DNA of 64,000 nt from Gluconacetobacter azotocaptans (GTDB lineage Bacteria; Pseudomonadota; Alphaproteobacteria; Acetobacterales; Acetobacteraceae), in assembly GCF_014174355.1 (NCBI RefSeq), contig NZ_JABEQF010000008.1:1-64000 (forward strand), read 5' to 3'. Each line of letters begins with the position of its first letter. Within the stretch, counting starts at the first letter, position 1. The position numbers were made by a program, and so were the translations under genes. This document shows, one piece after another, positions 47,489 through 57,248 of this stretch. The notes below the pieces were generated by a model. It saw nothing but the letters and a program-made list of their open reading frames with translations. It did no database searches and was not told the origin of the DNA.

Positions 47489-50110
47489 ATGGTGGTGACG
47501 GGACTTGCTGCGGTTCTTCTGGCGATCGCCGTGCTGCTGGTGGTCGTCAGCGCGGTACAGCCGATCGCCCGCCGTCTTGAAGTGTCCGAGACCGTCCTGC
47601 TGGCCGTCGTGGGGATCGTGCTGGGCGGGACGGCCGATCTGGTGCTGCGCAGTTCCTACACCGACCTGTTCAATGGCGCGGCCGAGACGCTGCTGGATTT
47701 CCCGCTGAACAGCGAGGCCTTCCTGCTGATCTTCCTTCCCGCGCTGGTCTTCCAGGGGGCGCTGGCGATCGATGTCCGGCGTCTGGCGCATGAAACGGCG
47801 ACGGTGCTACTGCTGGCGGTGGTGGCGGTGATCGTGTCCACGGCGACCATCGGGCTGGCGCTGTTTCCGTTCGCGGGCCTGCCGTTGTCGGTCTGCCTGC
47901 TGCTGGGGTCCATCGTGGCGACGACCGACCCCTCGGCGGTGGCCGGGATCTTCCGCGATATCGGCGCGACCAGCCGTCTGACCCGGCTGGTCGAAGGCGA
48001 GGCCCTGCTGAACGACGCCGCCGCCATTGCCATCTTTTCCATCCTGCTGGCCGCCGTGACGTCGCATCACCAGATCCAGCCCGGCAGCGCGGTCCTGGAA
48101 TTCCTGGTATCGTTCGTGGGCGCGATCGTCATGGGCGTGCTGTTCGGGCGGCTGACCCTGCTGCTGATCACGACGATCGGCGCCGCGCCGGCCGCCGAAA
48201 TCACGCTGACGGTCGCGCTGCCCTATATCGTCTATATCGTCTGCGACGAATTCCTGGGCTTTTCGGGCGTGGTCGCGACCGCCGCCGCCGGGCTGACGCT
48301 GTCGGTCTACGGGCCATCGACCTTCCGCCCGCAGACCTGGCGCTTTCTGGACGAACTCTGGCAGCAACTGGTGTTCTGGGCGGGGTCGCTGGTCTTCGTC
48401 CTGGCGTCGATGCTGGTGCCGCGCCTGCTGGTGGGCATGACGCGGTGGGATTGCGTGCTGATCCTGATCGCGACGGGCGCCGGACTGCTGGCCCGGGGCG
48501 CGGTGGTGTTCGGCCTGCTGCCGGTGCTGGCGGCCACGCGCCTGTCCCCGCCGGTGCCGACCCCGTTCAAGGTCACGATGGTCTGGGGCGGGCTGCGCGG
48601 CGCGATCACGCTGGCGCTGGCCCTGGCGGTGACCGAGAACGAGCACGTCTCGACCCCGGTCGCGCATTTCATCGGCATCATCGCCACCGGCTTCGTGCTG
48701 ATCACGCTGTTCGTCAACGGCACCACCCTGCGCTACCTGGTGCTGTTCCTGAAGCTGGACCAGCTCTCGCCGATCGACCAGGCGCTGCGCCATCAGGTGC
48801 TGGGCATCGGCCTGGGCGAGGTGAGGGACCGCACCCGCGACATGGCCGACGAACTGGGGTTTTCCCGCAACGTGGTGGGCGGCGTCGTTGGCATGCTGGA
48901 CGAGCGCGTGGCCGAGGAAGAACAGGCCAATACCTTCGACACCGCGCTGGGCGACCGGCAGCGGGTGACGCTGGCGCTGATCGTCGTCGCCAACAAGGAA
49001 CGGTCCATCCTACTGGATCTGTTCCGTATCCAGGGCCTGTCGCGGCCGGTGATGGAGACGCTGCTGCGCTCGGCCGAGGCGATGGTCGACGGCGCGCGGC
49101 TGGAAGGCCGGTTCGGCTACGTCCGCGCCCTGCGCCGGCGGTTGCGTCCGTCGCTGCGTTTTCGCATCGCCCAGGCGATCCATCACCGGTTCCATTTCGA
49201 CCAGCCGCTGATGTACTGCATGACCGAGCGGTTCGAGATGCTGATGATCAGCTATTTCGTCTCGCTGTCGCTGATCCGCTTCATGCGCACGCGGATGGAA
49301 CCCACCCTGGGCAGCCGCATCGGCGAGATCGTGGGCGAGGTGCTGGAACGTCAGCGCAAATTGCTGAACGAGGCCCTGCAGACCCTGCGGCTGCATTATC
49401 ACGGCTATTCCGAAGCCCTGGAGAGCCGGCTGCTGCAGCAGGTCGCCCTACGGCTGGAGGGCGAGGAATATGATGCGCTGATGTCGGAATCCCTCATCAG
49501 CGAGGAACTGCACCGGGAACTGCACCGCGATGTCGAGCGTCGGCGCTCGCAGCTGGATTTCCGTCTCAAATTCGACATCAAGACCGGCATCGAATCCCGG
49601 ATGCGCGGCCTGCCGGCCTTTCGCGGCCTGCCGGACGCGGTTCTGCACGACCTGTCGAAGCAGATGTCCATCCATTTCACCTCGCCGGGCGAGCGGCTGT
49701 ATCACCGGGGCCGAAAGGTCCGGACCGTCTATTTCATCAGCGCGGGCGTGGCCGAAACCCATTACGCCGAGCATGATGTCCGCTACGGCGCCGGCGATGT
49801 CATCGGGGCGGAGGAAGCCCTGTCCGGCGAGCCGGTCCGCGCCATCAGCCGGTCGTTGCAGTTCGGGCATTTCCTGACCATGAGTGCCCGCCGTTTCCGA
49901 CGGCTGGTCGGGGAATACCCGGTCATCCTCGAAAATCTGGACAAGCTGGGCCGGACGCGCCAGACCTCCGACAGGTCGGAGGCCCTTCTGCTGCCGGCGG
50001 GCAAGGGTGAGGATCTGGCGCCCTCGGACGAGGCGATCGCCCTGGCGACAGCGTCGCTGTCCGATGCATTGCCCGCCTCGATCGACGGCACGGACGGCCG
50101 CCAGCCCTAG
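47489..50110 (+). CDS. CPA1-family Na+/H+ antiporter with C-terminal cyclic-nucleotide-binding-like domain
   Basis: The 873-residue protein has about 12 membrane helices in the first 420 residues with CPA1 hallmarks: LLIFLPALVFQGALAID, the ATTDPSAVAGIFRD region and LVEGEALLNDAAAIAIF, where the Asp of the ND pair is expected to bind the ion. A roughly 220-residue soluble helical region follows, then a CAP-like effector domain (about 700-830: FRGLPDAVLHDLSKQM, then VYFISAGVAE and GAEEALSGEPVRA). This layout resembles plant SOS1. It should exchange Na+ or K+ for H+ at the inner membrane; ion and ligand are not determined. Confidence 0.85.
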   Translation: MVVTGLAAVLLAIAVLLVVVSAVQPIARRLEVSETVLLAVVGIVLGGTADLVLRSSYTDLFNGAAETLLDFPLNSEAFLLIFLPALVFQGALAIDVRRLAHETATVLLLAVVAVIVSTATIGLALFPFAGLPLSVCLLLGSIVATTDPSAVAGIFRDIGATSRLTRLVEGEALLNDAAAIAIFSILLAAVTSHHQIQPGSAVLEFLVSFVGAIVMGVLFGRLTLLLITTIGAAPAAEITLTVALPYIVYIVCDEFLGFSGVVATAAAGLTLSVYGPSTFRPQTWRFLDELWQQLVFWAGSLVFVLASMLVPRLLVGMTRWDCVLILIATGAGLLARGAVVFGLLPVLAATRLSPPVPTPFKVTMVWGGLRGAITLALALAVTENEHVSTPVAHFIGIIATGFVLITLFVNGTTLRYLVLFLKLDQLSPIDQALRHQVLGIGLGEVRDRTRDMADELGFSRNVVGGVVGMLDERVAEEEQANTFDTALGDRQRVTLALIVVANKERSILLDLFRIQGLSRPVMETLLRSAEAMVDGARLEGRFGYVRALRRRLRPSLRFRIAQAIHHRFHFDQPLMYCMTERFEMLMISYFVSLSLIRFMRTRMEPTLGSRIGEIVGEVLERQRKLLNEALQTLRLHYHGYSEALESRLLQQVALRLEGEEYDALMSESLISEELHRELHRDVERRRSQLDFRLKFDIKTGIESRMRGLPAFRGLPDAVLHDLSKQMSIHFTSPGERLYHRGRKVRTVYFISAGVAETHYAEHDVRYGAGDVIGAEEALSGEPVRAISRSLQFGHFLTMSARRFRRLVGEYPVILENLDKLGRTRQTSDRSEALLLPAGKGEDLAPSDEAIALATASLSDALPASIDGTDGRQP

Positions 50111-50203
50111 GCCGGGTTCCCCTTTCCAATAATGTTTTGTTATCAAGACGGGATCGGGTCGGCGTCATCGGGCGCCGGCCACTGGTTCCTGTCCGGAGGA
50201 TGC

Positions 50204-50659
50204 ATGCTGACATTGCAGGTTAACGGCGTCGCGCATCAGGTCGATGTCCCCGACGACATGCCCCTGCTATGGGTCCTGCGGGATGTGCTGGGCATGCCGG
50301 GTACGAAGTTCGGATGCGGCATCGCCGAATGCGGTGCCTGCACCGTGCATGTCGACGGCAAGCCTGTCCGGTCATGTTCGCTGCCGGCGTCGCTGGTGGC
50401 CGGGCGGCCGGTGACGACGATCGAGGGGCTGGCCGGCGACATGGTGGGCGAAAGCGTGCAGCAGGCGTGGATGGATATCGATGTCGTACAGTGCGGCTAT
50501 TGCCAGACCGGGCAGATCATGTCGGCGGTGGCGCTGCTGAAGAGCAATCCGCATCCGACGGACGACGACATCGACCAGGCGATGTCGGGCAATATCTGCC
50601 GCTGCGGCACCTACCGGCGGATCCGCGCCGCCATTCGTAACGCCGCCGGGGTGGCATGA
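50204..50659 (+). CDS. (2Fe-2S) small subunit of a molybdenum hydroxylase
   Basis: The 151-residue protein has a plant-type ferredoxin domain ([18 protein letters not shown], then CS) and a second cluster domain ([31 protein letters not shown]). These are the eight cysteines of the small subunit of isoquinoline 1-oxidoreductase or membrane-bound aldehyde dehydrogenase. It relays electrons from the molybdenum subunit to the cytochrome. ATG 50204 follows GGAGGATGC; a longer frame to 50132 is unrelated. It overlaps the large subunit gene by 4 nt. Confidence 0.9.
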   Translation: MLTLQVNGVAHQVDVPDDMPLLWVLRDVLGMPGTKFGCGIAECGACTVHVDGKPVRSCSLPASLVAGRPVTTIEGLAGDMVGESVQQAWMDIDVVQCGYCQTGQIMSAVALLKSNPHPTDDDIDQAMSGNICRCGTYRRIRAAIRNAAGVA

Positions 50660-52806
50660 TGCCCGTGACCATGCTGTCCCGCCGTGGCGCTCTGGCCGGC
50701 GCCGGCGGCCTGCTGCTGGCGGCGGTGCTGCCCCATCGTGCCGCCCGCGGCGCCATGCGGATCGTCGAGGACCAGGCCGGTCCCTTCGCCCCCAACGCCT
50801 TCGTGCGCATCGCGACCGATGGGACGGTCACGCTGATCCTGCCCAATGTGGAGATGGGGCAGGGGATCTATACCGGCGAGGCGATGCTGATCGCCGAGGA
50901 ACTGGCCGTCGGGCTGGACCAGATCCAGATCGAGGCGGCGCCGCCGGGCGACCCGTACATCACCAAGGAACTGGGAACCCAGGCGACCGGCGGATCGACA
51001 TCGACCATCGCCACCTGGACGGGGTTGCGGCAGGCAGGCGCCGCGGCGCGGACCCTGCTGATCCAGGCCGCTGCCGCGCGCTGGTCGGTCGCCCCCGAAA
51101 CGTGCCAGGCCGGGGCCGGCACGGTGCGCCACATGGACAGCGGGCGCAGCCTGACCTATGGCGAGGTCGCGGCCGACGCCGCGCAGCTGTCGGTGCCGGC
51201 GAACCCGGTGCCGTTGCGCGACCCTGCCACCTTCCACCTGATCGGCAAATCGCAGCACCGGCTGGATTCCCCGGCCAAGGTCGCCGGCACCGCGACCTTC
51301 GGCATCGACGTGCAGGTCCCGGGCATGCTGGTCGGCACCGTTGCGGCCTGTCCAGTCCTGGGAGGCACGCTGAAGCATGTCGATGCCGACGCGGCGCGCA
51401 AGGTGCCCGGCGTGCGCGATGTGCTGACGATCGGCAATGCGGTCTGCGTGGTGGGCGATCATTTCTGGGCGGCCCGCAAGGGGCTGGGAGCGCTGTCGAT
51501 CACCTGGGACGAAGGGGTGAACGCCGCCGTCACCACCGCGACGATCTATCGCCAGCTTCACGACGCGCTGGAGGGCCCGGCCATCGTCGCCCACACCAAG
51601 GGCGATGCCAGGGCCGTCGTCGCGGGGGCCACGACGCGGGTCGAGGCGACATATCAGCAGCCGCTGCTGGCCCATGCGCCGATGGAACCGATCAACTGCA
51701 CCGTGCAGGTCACGCCCCAGCGTTGCGATATCTGGGTGGGGTCCCAGGTACCCCTGCGCGCGCGCGACGCGGCGGCCGAGATCACGGGCCTGGCCAAGGA
51801 CCAGGTCCATGTCCACAACCAGTATATCGGTGGCGGATTCGGCCGCCGGCTGGAACATGAATATGTGATCCAGGCGGTCCAGTTCGCGCGGCAGGTGTCC
51901 TATCCGCTGAAGATCGTCTGGACGCGCGAGGAAGATCTGACGCTCGACCGCTTCCGGCCGGCCTATGTCGACCGGCTGGTCGGCGGGCTGGACCGGCACG
52001 GCAATCTGGTGGGCATCGAACACCGTATTGTCGGGCCGGCGGTGGTCGCTCGCTGGGCGCCCGAGGCGCTGCTGCCGAACGGGATGGATGACGATCTGCT
52101 GGTTGCCACGGCGGAGACGCCCTACGCCATTCCCGCGACGCGCCTGGAATATGCGCGGCGCGAGGCCCCGGGCGTGGTGACGGCCTGGTGGCGGGGCGTC
52201 GGCGGCACGCGCGGCGTGTTCGTGGTCGAGAGTTTCATCGACGAACTGGCGGCTCAGGCCGGGGCCGACCCGGTGGCGTTCCGGCGGAAGATGACGGGCG
52301 ACAACCCGCGCGCCCGCGCCGTGCTGGATCTGGCGGCGGAGAAGGCGAACTGGGGCACGCCGCTGCCGCCGCATGTCGGCCGGGGCGTGGCCTTGCAGTA
52401 CGTCTTCGGGTCCTACCTGGCCACGGTGATGGAAGTCGAGGTGTCCGAGACCGGGGGCGTCCGGGTCCGGCGGGCCATCGTGGCCGTGGATTGCGGACGG
52501 GTGGTGAACCCCGATCAGGTCGTGTCCCAGATCGAAGGGGGTCTGATCTTCGGGCTCAGTGCCGCCCTGTATAACGAGGTCACGCTTAGCGGTGGCCGGG
52601 TGCAGGAGGACAATTTCCATTCCTACCGGATCCTGCGCATGAACGAATCGCCTATGATCGATGTCCATCTGATCGACAGCACCGAGGATCCGGGGGGCAT
52701 AGGGGAAACCGGCACGGCGGCGGCGGCGGCGGCGCTGGCCAATGCGATGGCGGCGGCCAGCGGCCGGCGATACCGGACCCTGCCGCTGACAGGGCGGCAG
52801 GCATGA
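50656..52806 (+). CDS. Molybdopterin large subunit of a periplasmic aldehyde/N-heterocycle oxidoreductase
   Basis: The 716-residue protein begins with a Tat-type signal ([17 protein letters not shown]). It carries xanthine-oxidase-family molybdopterin segments: [48 protein letters not shown] and the catalytic Glu at residue 684 in [10 protein letters not shown]. No FAD subunit is encoded. Both IorB (isoquinoline oxidoreductase) and the AldH large subunit of acetic acid bacteria fit; AldH proteins are, from memory, somewhat longer. Host lineage and the cytochrome partner favour aldehyde dehydrogenase-type function, by inference. Confidence 0.85.
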   Translation: MMPVTMLSRRGALAGAGGLLLAAVLPHRAARGAMRIVEDQAGPFAPNAFVRIATDGTVTLILPNVEMGQGIYTGEAMLIAEELAVGLDQIQIEAAPPGDPYITKELGTQATGGSTSTIATWTGLRQAGAAARTLLIQAAAARWSVAPETCQAGAGTVRHMDSGRSLTYGEVAADAAQLSVPANPVPLRDPATFHLIGKSQHRLDSPAKVAGTATFGIDVQVPGMLVGTVAACPVLGGTLKHVDADAARKVPGVRDVLTIGNAVCVVGDHFWAARKGLGALSITWDEGVNAAVTTATIYRQLHDALEGPAIVAHTKGDARAVVAGATTRVEATYQQPLLAHAPMEPINCTVQVTPQRCDIWVGSQVPLRARDAAAEITGLAKDQVHVHNQYIGGGFGRRLEHEYVIQAVQFARQVSYPLKIVWTREEDLTLDRFRPAYVDRLVGGLDRHGNLVGIEHRIVGPAVVARWAPEALLPNGMDDDLLVATAETPYAIPATRLEYARREAPGVVTAWWRGVGGTRGVFVVESFIDELAAQAGADPVAFRRKMTGDNPRARAVLDLAAEKANWGTPLPPHVGRGVALQYVFGSYLATVMEVEVSETGGVRVRRAIVAVDCGRVVNPDQVVSQIEGGLIFGLSAALYNEVTLSGGRVQEDNFHSYRILRMNESPMIDVHLIDSTEDPGGIGETGTAAAAAALANAMAAASGRRYRTLPLTGRQA

Positions 52807-54074
52807 GCGCGCGGGCCGAATCGCGTCGCGGCGTCATGCGGCGAACCGTTTATCTGTCTCTCGCCGCCGTCGCGGCGCTGGGGGCCGGCGCGCGCGGGGC
52901 ACGGGCGGCGGACGCGGACCTGGTTGCCCGGGGGGAGTATCTGGAACGCGCGGCGGATTGCGAGGTCTGCCATACCCGGCCGGGTGGCACCCCGTTCGCT
53001 GGGGGCCGGGCCTTCGTCCTGCCGGGGATCGGGACGATCTATTCCCCCAACATCACGCCGGACCGGGAAACCGGGATCGGCACCTACAGCGACGCGCAGT
53101 TCGTGTCTGCCGTACAGAGGGGCGTGGCGCCGGGGTGGAAGCATCTGTACCCCGTCATGCCTTATCCGTCCTATGCGCGGATGACGGTCGATGACGTGCG
53201 GGCCATTCGCGCCTATCTGGATACGCTGCGCCCGGTCCATGCCCCGGCGCCGGCCAACGAGGTGCGGTTTCCCTACAGTTTCCGGCCGGTGATGATCGCC
53301 TGGAACCTGATCAACCTGCCATCGGCGGCCCTTGCCGACGATCCGGGGCAGTCGGCCGACTGGAATCGGGGACGGTATCTGGTCGAGGCCGCCGGGCATT
53401 GCGCCGAATGCCATTCGCCGCGCAACATCATGCAGGCGACGTCCCGCGCGCATTCCTATGCCGGCACGGTGACGGACGGGTGGCGTGCCTATAACATCTC
53501 CCCCGATCCCGACAGCGGCATCGGGGCGTGGAGCGACACGCAACTGGCCGCCTATCTGTCCAGCGGACATGCCGAGGGCCATGGAACGGCGGCGGGGCCG
53601 ATGGCCGATGTCGTCAGCCACAGCCTGCGGTACCTGACGGCGCGGGACATCGCGGCGATGGTGACCTATCTGCGCACCCTGCCGGCGCGGCGATCGGACG
53701 AGACGGTGGCGAATATCACCCCGGACGCGCTGGCGACGGGCGCCAACAGCAGCAATGGCAGCCGGCTGTTCGCCGGGGCGTGCGCCGGCTGCCATCTGAC
53801 GAACGGGCAGGGGCGACAGGTGGAGGTTGCCGACCTGTGGGGCGCGCGCTCGCTGGGCGAGACGCAGGGCCCTAACCTGACGAAGCTCATGGTCGAGGGA
53901 TCGCGGCTCGACACCGCCCAGGGGGCGATGATCATGCCGGCCTTCGGGCCGGAATATCGCGATCAGGATCTGGCGGACATCGCCAATTACGCCATTGGCC
54001 ACTTCAGCCACCGAATCGGCCATGTCACGGCCCGGGATGTGGCGACCGAGCGGGGGGATGCACCACCGTCGTAA
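52803..54074 (+). CDS. Triheme cytochrome c subunit
   Basis: The 423-residue protein has an N-terminal signal region (about 12-36) and three CxxCH heme sites: CEVCH near residue 57, CAECH near 200 and CAGCH near 325. This is the pattern of the cytochrome subunits of membrane-bound alcohol and aldehyde dehydrogenases of acetic acid bacteria. It should pass electrons from the molybdenum hydroxylase to ubiquinone. The ATG overlaps the large-subunit stop; an internal ATG at 52836 would also keep the signal peptide. Confidence 0.88.
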   Translation: MSARAESRRGVMRRTVYLSLAAVAALGAGARGARAADADLVARGEYLERAADCEVCHTRPGGTPFAGGRAFVLPGIGTIYSPNITPDRETGIGTYSDAQFVSAVQRGVAPGWKHLYPVMPYPSYARMTVDDVRAIRAYLDTLRPVHAPAPANEVRFPYSFRPVMIAWNLINLPSAALADDPGQSADWNRGRYLVEAAGHCAECHSPRNIMQATSRAHSYAGTVTDGWRAYNISPDPDSGIGAWSDTQLAAYLSSGHAEGHGTAAGPMADVVSHSLRYLTARDIAAMVTYLRTLPARRSDETVANITPDALATGANSSNGSRLFAGACAGCHLTNGQGRQVEVADLWGARSLGETQGPNLTKLMVEGSRLDTAQGAMIMPAFGPEYRDQDLADIANYAIGHFSHRIGHVTARDVATERGDAPPS

Positions 54075-54094
54075 TACGGCATCGTGCAGGGCAG

Positions 54095-54113
54095 GCCCGG
54101 ATAGGATCCGGGC
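54095..54113 (+). terminator. Hairpin after the cytochrome gene, possible terminator
   Basis: GCCCGGAT (54095-54102) pairs with ATCCGGGC (54106-54113) across a 3-nt loop, 20 nt after the stop. No T-run follows directly, so termination is uncertain. Confidence 0.4.
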
Positions 54114-54143
54114 ATGTCGCGCGGAACGGGTACCGCACCGATA

Positions 54144-54166
54144 ATAAAAAAGGGGGAAGACCCGAC
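54144..54166 (-). terminator. T-run terminator candidate of the CAU tRNA
   Basis: Reading the minus strand after the tRNA, a short GGG-TCTT-CCC stem is followed by a run of six T and ATTAT. The stem is weak but the T-run is long, and the position is right for tRNA termination. Confidence 0.4.
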
Positions 54167-54169
54167 GGA

Positions 54170-54244
54170 TGGTAGCGGCGGACGGATTTGAACCGCCGAC
54201 CAAGGGATTATGATTCCCCTGCTCTACCGCTGAGCTACGCCGCC
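54170..54244 (-). tRNA. tRNA-Met (anticodon CAU), probably elongator
   Basis: The minus strand gives a 75-nt cloverleaf with encoded CCA. The acceptor stem is GGCGGCG/CGCCGCT (first pair G-U), the D arm GCTCAGCGGTAGAGC, the anticodon loop ATCATAA with CAT, and the T arm GGCGGTTCAAATCCGTC. The shape matches alphaproteobacterial elongator tRNA-Met. A CAU anticodon could also belong to tRNA-Ile whose C is modified to lysidine, so identity between these two is not certain. Confidence 0.9.
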
Positions 54245-54421
54245 ATCGCGTCGGGTGGTTGGGAGATATCGCCCCGGTCGGCCAAAGTCAACCCGTTCGC
54301 CGCATGGGACGTGAACCTTGTCATGACGGTTAAAGAAAACTCCCGTTTCCGTTGATATGGCTTTATTCATGCCCGCCCCATTCCCCCGCCTTCGAGACGA
54401 GAGACCGGAAACCGTGCCGTT

Positions 54422-55621
54422 ATGAAGACCGAGTTTATTTCCCTGCTGACCGATATCCGCAATCTGCTCGGCTGGCTGCCGGCGCCGGTGGCGTCGATCC
54501 TGATGCTGTGTGCGGCCGGGCTGATGGCGGAAATCCTCAGCCGAATCATCACCAAGCTGGTTCTGCGCATTCCCGGGCAGAAGCGCGGGGCGTTCGTGCG
54601 GTCCTTCACCCTGGCCATGCAGCGCCCGGCGCGCATCATGCTGGTCATCATCTTCGTGGGCACGGCGCTTCCTGCCTCGGGCTTTTCGTACGCGACGCGG
54701 CAGGCGACGGGGCATGGGCTGCTGGTCCTGTTCGTGCTCATGCTGGGCTATGCGGCGATCGTGGCGATGCGCATCCTGTCGGACGCCTATCTGACGCGCA
54801 TCAGCGGCAAGGACGACAGGGACGACATCCTGTCGCGCACGCACATGACCCAGGTGCGGGTGCTGCGGCGGATGGCCGACATCCTGGTAGGGCTGCTGAC
54901 GGTGGGGTCGGCCCTGATGACGTTCGAATCGGTGCGCGAATACGGGTTAAGCCTCTTCGCCTCGGCCGGGGCCGCGTCCGTCGTGGTCGGTCTGGCCGCG
55001 CGGCCGCTGCTGACGAACCTGATTGCGGGCATGCAGATCGCCATGACGCAGCCGATCCGCATGGAAGACCTGATCATCATCAACGGCGACTGGGCCTGGG
55101 TGGAGGAAATCAACGCAACCTATGTCGTGCTGCGGGTCTGGGACTGGCGCCGCCATATCGTACCGATTTCCTATTTCCTGGAAAATCCGTTCCAGAATTG
55201 GACGCATAATTCGGCGGCCCTGATCGGGGTGGTATTCCTGCATGTGGATTTCCACGCGCCGATGGACCGCATCCGGACGCGGCTGAACGAAATCGTCCGC
55301 GCGACGACGCTGTGGGATGGGAAAGTCTTCGACGTTCAGGTTTCGGATTGCAGTGCGCAGATCATGACCATCCGGATCATCGCCAGCGCCCGCACGGCGC
55401 TGCAAAGCTGGGACCTGCGATGTGAAATCCGCGAGAAGATCATCGTCTTCCTGCGCGACGAATGCCCCGAGGCGCTGCCGCGTGAACGCATGGCCCATGT
55501 CTCGTCCATGGCAGGCCAGGACGTCCTGACCACCACCGGCATCTTGTCGCCGCTGGTCGACCGGCCGCCGCCGGGGGCCTACACCGGGCCGGGCAGCGCG
55601 CCGCCCCCGTCGGTCTCCTGA
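54422..55621 (+). CDS. Mechanosensitive ion channel, MscS family
   Basis: The 399-residue protein has about four to five membrane segments in the first 200 residues. The MscS pore-lining and beta-domain signature follows: LFASAGAASVVVGLAARPLL, then TNLIAGMQIAMTQPIRMEDL and INGDWAWVEEI. A cytoplasmic alpha/beta domain and a Pro-rich tail (from about 380) complete it. It opens on membrane tension during osmotic downshock. It is oriented away from the tRNA and converges on the APC permease gene with a 10-nt gap. Confidence 0.9.
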   Translation: MKTEFISLLTDIRNLLGWLPAPVASILMLCAAGLMAEILSRIITKLVLRIPGQKRGAFVRSFTLAMQRPARIMLVIIFVGTALPASGFSYATRQATGHGLLVLFVLMLGYAAIVAMRILSDAYLTRISGKDDRDDILSRTHMTQVRVLRRMADILVGLLTVGSALMTFESVREYGLSLFASAGAASVVVGLAARPLLTNLIAGMQIAMTQPIRMEDLIIINGDWAWVEEINATYVVLRVWDWRRHIVPISYFLENPFQNWTHNSAALIGVVFLHVDFHAPMDRIRTRLNEIVRATTLWDGKVFDVQVSDCSAQIMTIRIIASARTALQSWDLRCEIREKIIVFLRDECPEALPRERMAHVSSMAGQDVLTTTGILSPLVDRPPPGAYTGPGSAPPPSVS

Positions 55622-55631
55622 AAGGCCGGCC

Positions 55632-57170
55632 TCAGGCCCTGATGGCCGCGTTCTCGCGGCCCAGCAGCGAATGCGACCGGCCATAGAAGGCGTAGCCCAG
55701 CACGCCCAGCACGATATAGGTGCCCAGCAGGATGGCGGGCAGGGGGTTTCCGTTCCACAGCGCGCGGATCATGTCCACGAACAGCGGAACCATCATGATG
55801 ATGCAGAACAGGATACCCAGCGCCGGCGAGACGCCGATCCATATCCCGCCAATCCGCACCCCGCCCAAGGGCACGCTGAACGGGCGGTGCAGGTCGGGCC
55901 GGGTGTTCCGCTGCCAGATCACGGTGAAGCAGACGATGCCGAACGCCGTCGCCGTGCCCAGGCTGACCAGGTCGCTGATGATGTCGATGGGCAGCGTCGC
56001 GGTCGCCACCGCCACGATCAGGCCCAGCACGATGGTGCCGATCCAGGGCGTGCAGAATTTCGGATGCAGCCGGCAGAACATCGGCGGCAGCAGCCCGTCG
56101 CGGGCGATGGTGAAGAAGATGCGCGTCTGGCCGTAGAGCAGGCCCAGAATCACCGAGCACAGGCCGGTCACCGCGCCGATCTTGATCAGGATCGCCAGCC
56201 AGGGCTGGCCGATGGTGTCGACCGCGATGGCCAGCGGATCGGCCACGCCGAGCCTGCGATACGGGACGATGCCGATCAGCACCGCGGCCACGCAGATATA
56301 GACCAGGGTACAGACCAGCAGGGACCCGATGATGCCCAGCGGCACGTCCCGCCGTGGGTTCCGGGCTTCGGCCGATGCGGTCGACACGGTCTCGAACCCC
56401 ACATAGGCGAAGAAGATGACCGAGGCGGCGCGAAAGATGCCCGGTACCCCGTAATGGAACCCGCCTTCGCGCGGTGGGATGAACGGCACCCAGTAGGAGG
56501 GATGGACGTAATGAATGCCCACCGCCAGGAACAGCATCAGCACGCCGACCTTGATGAAGACGATCAACGTATTGATCCGGGCCGATTCCTCGACACCCAG
56601 GACGAGGAAGAACGTGACCAGCAGGACGGATGACGCCCCCACGAGGTCGAGCCGCGGCGCCACCAGAAGGCTGGCGCCATGGGCCGTCGGCACCGTCTGT
56701 ACCAGGGAGGCGTGGAGGAACGAGGGAACCGTCACACCCAGGTCGTGCAGCAGGCTGGTGGCGTAGCCGGAAAATCCGGCGGCCACGCCCGCGCAGGACA
56801 CCCCGTATTCCAGCAGCAGCAGCCAGCCGACCGCCCAGGCGGCGCGTTCGCCCATCGACACATAGGCGTAGCTGTATGCCGAGCCCGACACCGGCATCGT
56901 CGAAGCCAGTTCCCCGTACGAAAACGCCGTGAACAGGCAGGCCAGGCCCGCCACCAGGAAGGACAGCAGAATGGCCGGCCCGGCATAGTTCGCGGCGGCG
57001 GTGCCGGTCATGACATAGATCCCGGCGCCGATCGTCGAGCCGATTCCCAGCATCATGAGCTGGACTGGGCCGAGGGTACGGCGCAGCCCGTGCGTCAGGC
57101 TTTCGGACTCGATCTGCTGGATGGACTTGCGAAGCGCCAGGCGCCGGGGCGAGGAGGGAATAGTCGGCAT
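55632..57170 (-). CDS. APC family amino acid permease
   Basis: The 512-residue membrane protein has about 12 to 14 helices and the APC N-terminal core MLGIGSTIGAGIYVMTG, typical of the cationic amino acid transporter (CAT) subgroup, with FFAYVGFETVSTASAEARNP in the middle. ATG 57170 gives [16 protein letters not shown] with AAGGTG 6 nt upstream; a longer frame to 57236 lacks support. Substrate specificity cannot be assigned. Confidence 0.88.
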   Translation of the reverse strand: MPTIPSSPRRLALRKSIQQIESESLTHGLRRTLGPVQLMMLGIGSTIGAGIYVMTGTAAANYAGPAILLSFLVAGLACLFTAFSYGELASTMPVSGSAYSYAYVSMGERAAWAVGWLLLLEYGVSCAGVAAGFSGYATSLLHDLGVTVPSFLHASLVQTVPTAHGASLLVAPRLDLVGASSVLLVTFFLVLGVEESARINTLIVFIKVGVLMLFLAVGIHYVHPSYWVPFIPPREGGFHYGVPGIFRAASVIFFAYVGFETVSTASAEARNPRRDVPLGIIGSLLVCTLVYICVAAVLIGIVPYRRLGVADPLAIAVDTIGQPWLAILIKIGAVTGLCSVILGLLYGQTRIFFTIARDGLLPPMFCRLHPKFCTPWIGTIVLGLIVAVATATLPIDIISDLVSLGTATAFGIVCFTVIWQRNTRPDLHRPFSVPLGGVRIGGIWIGVSPALGILFCIIMMVPLFVDMIRALWNGNPLPAILLGTYIVLGVLGYAFYGRSHSLLGRENAAIRA

Positions 57171-57248
57171 GAAGTGCACCTTAACATGCCGCGCGAAAAC
57201 TGTATCGCAAGGAAAAGGAATTGCCGTCCCGCTCAACTGTCCGGACGG

